From contig JAIJEI010000033.1 in the NCBI GenBank assembly GCA_022739095.1, positions 1 through 14,295 on the forward strand: 14,295 nucleotides of DNA, in the 5' to 3' direction. Shown here one piece after another: positions 14,074-14,295 of this stretch. A program made the translations under genes and the position numbers. This DNA comes from Bifidobacterium sp. (GTDB lineage Bacteria > Actinomycetota > Actinomycetes > Actinomycetales > Bifidobacteriaceae). How positions within the stretch are numbered: position 1 is the stretch's first letter; every line of letters starts with the position of its first letter. The notes below the pieces were generated by a model that was not told where the DNA came from, did no database searches, and was given only the letters and a program-made list of their open reading frames with translations.

Positions 14074-14295
14074 TCAGTTCTCGAATACGCGATCGCGAAT
14101 CATGCGACCGGATTCGTCGAGCGCGGTGGAGAAACGGCCGTAGTCGGACAGAATCACGCCCATGTACAGCATGTCCACGAGCGCGGTATCGGCCACGCAC
14201 GAAAAAATCGCATTGCCATAAATCGTATGCGAGTCACGACCCGTCAGCAACGTCACGTCGGCCCAGCTGGCCAGCGGCGCGCCGATGGCATTGGT
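14074..14295 (-). CDS. RpiR/MurR-type regulator, C-terminal SIS part
   Basis: The last 73 codons of a minus-strand gene entering from the window end. T-N-A-I-G-A-P-L-A-S-W-A-D-V-T-L-L-T resembles the phosphosugar-binding SIS domain of RpiR-family regulators (I-T-N-x-x-x-S-P-L-A-x-x-A-D), followed by a helix with A-L-V-D-M-L-Y. The stop is TGA at 14074-14076. The N-terminal helix-turn-helix would lie beyond 14295, so the regulator call rests on the SIS part alone. It converges with the HATPase gene over 67 bp with no clear terminator. Confidence 0.6.
   Translation of the reverse strand, partial: TNAIGAPLASWADVTLLTGRDSHTIYGNAIFSCVADTALVDMLYMGVILSDYGRFSTALDESGRMIRDRVFEN

Noticed and set aside
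1..14295. CRISPR array, rRNA or transposase gene
   Set aside because: No regularly spaced identical repeats with unique spacers, no rRNA signature and no transposase or integrase motif were seen in any frame.

Overview
The window is high-GC DNA from an actinobacterium, most likely a Bifidobacterium of the B. longum/breve type. I infer this from the actinobacterial FurB/Zur-type regulators, the purE-purK pair, the MacB-like permease with a serine-rich ATPase, and the multi-hairpin intergenic repeats. No database was searched, so the species is an inference.

Region 1 (1-3160) is accessory and partly decayed. It starts with the C-terminal end of a TIGR03943/YcgQ-type (DUF1980) membrane-system protein. 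Next come a terminator-like hairpin, a promoter overlapping a Zur-box-like palindrome, and a Zur-family regulator gene broken by one extra C in a C5 run. After a 350-bp spacer lies a chimeric pseudogene: an 11-Cys, 9-His metallothionein-like N-terminus joined in frame to an ABC ATPase that has lost Walker A and later suffers a 1-nt frameshift. A fragment of the partner ABC permease and an unrecognised split ORF follow. The region closes with a palindromic repeat whose three hairpins lie inside 12-bp terminal inverted repeats.

Region 2 (3170-6357, minus strand) is core-like. In transcription order it encodes an MDR oxidoreductase, then purE, purK and an intact Zur/Fur regulator. The last three overlap and are probably cotranscribed. 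PurE and PurK together convert AIR to CAIR in purine synthesis.

Region 3 (6531-8765, plus strand) is a long DXS/transketolase-like TPP enzyme. It carries a His/Cys-rich linker and a palindrome-rich in-frame insertion. It converges on Region 4 across a second, smaller copy of the intergenic repeat.

Region 4 (8873-12476, minus strand) is a three-gene ABC export-type operon: ATPase, then a signal-peptide/single-TM accessory protein with beta-sandwich-like repeats, then a MacB/FtsX-type permease. A promoter-like -10 element precedes the ATPase gene.

Region 5 (12597-14295) has a tRNA-Arg(TCT) with a strong terminator, an HATPase_c_4/AlbA_2-family protein without its usual N-terminal AlbA_2 domain, and the C-terminal end of an RpiR/SIS-type regulator.

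The most unusual part is the zinc-flavoured first 3 kb: a DUF1980 protein, a broken Zur with a Zur-like box, a Cys/His-rich domain fused to a dead ABC ATPase, and a second, intact Zur nearby.
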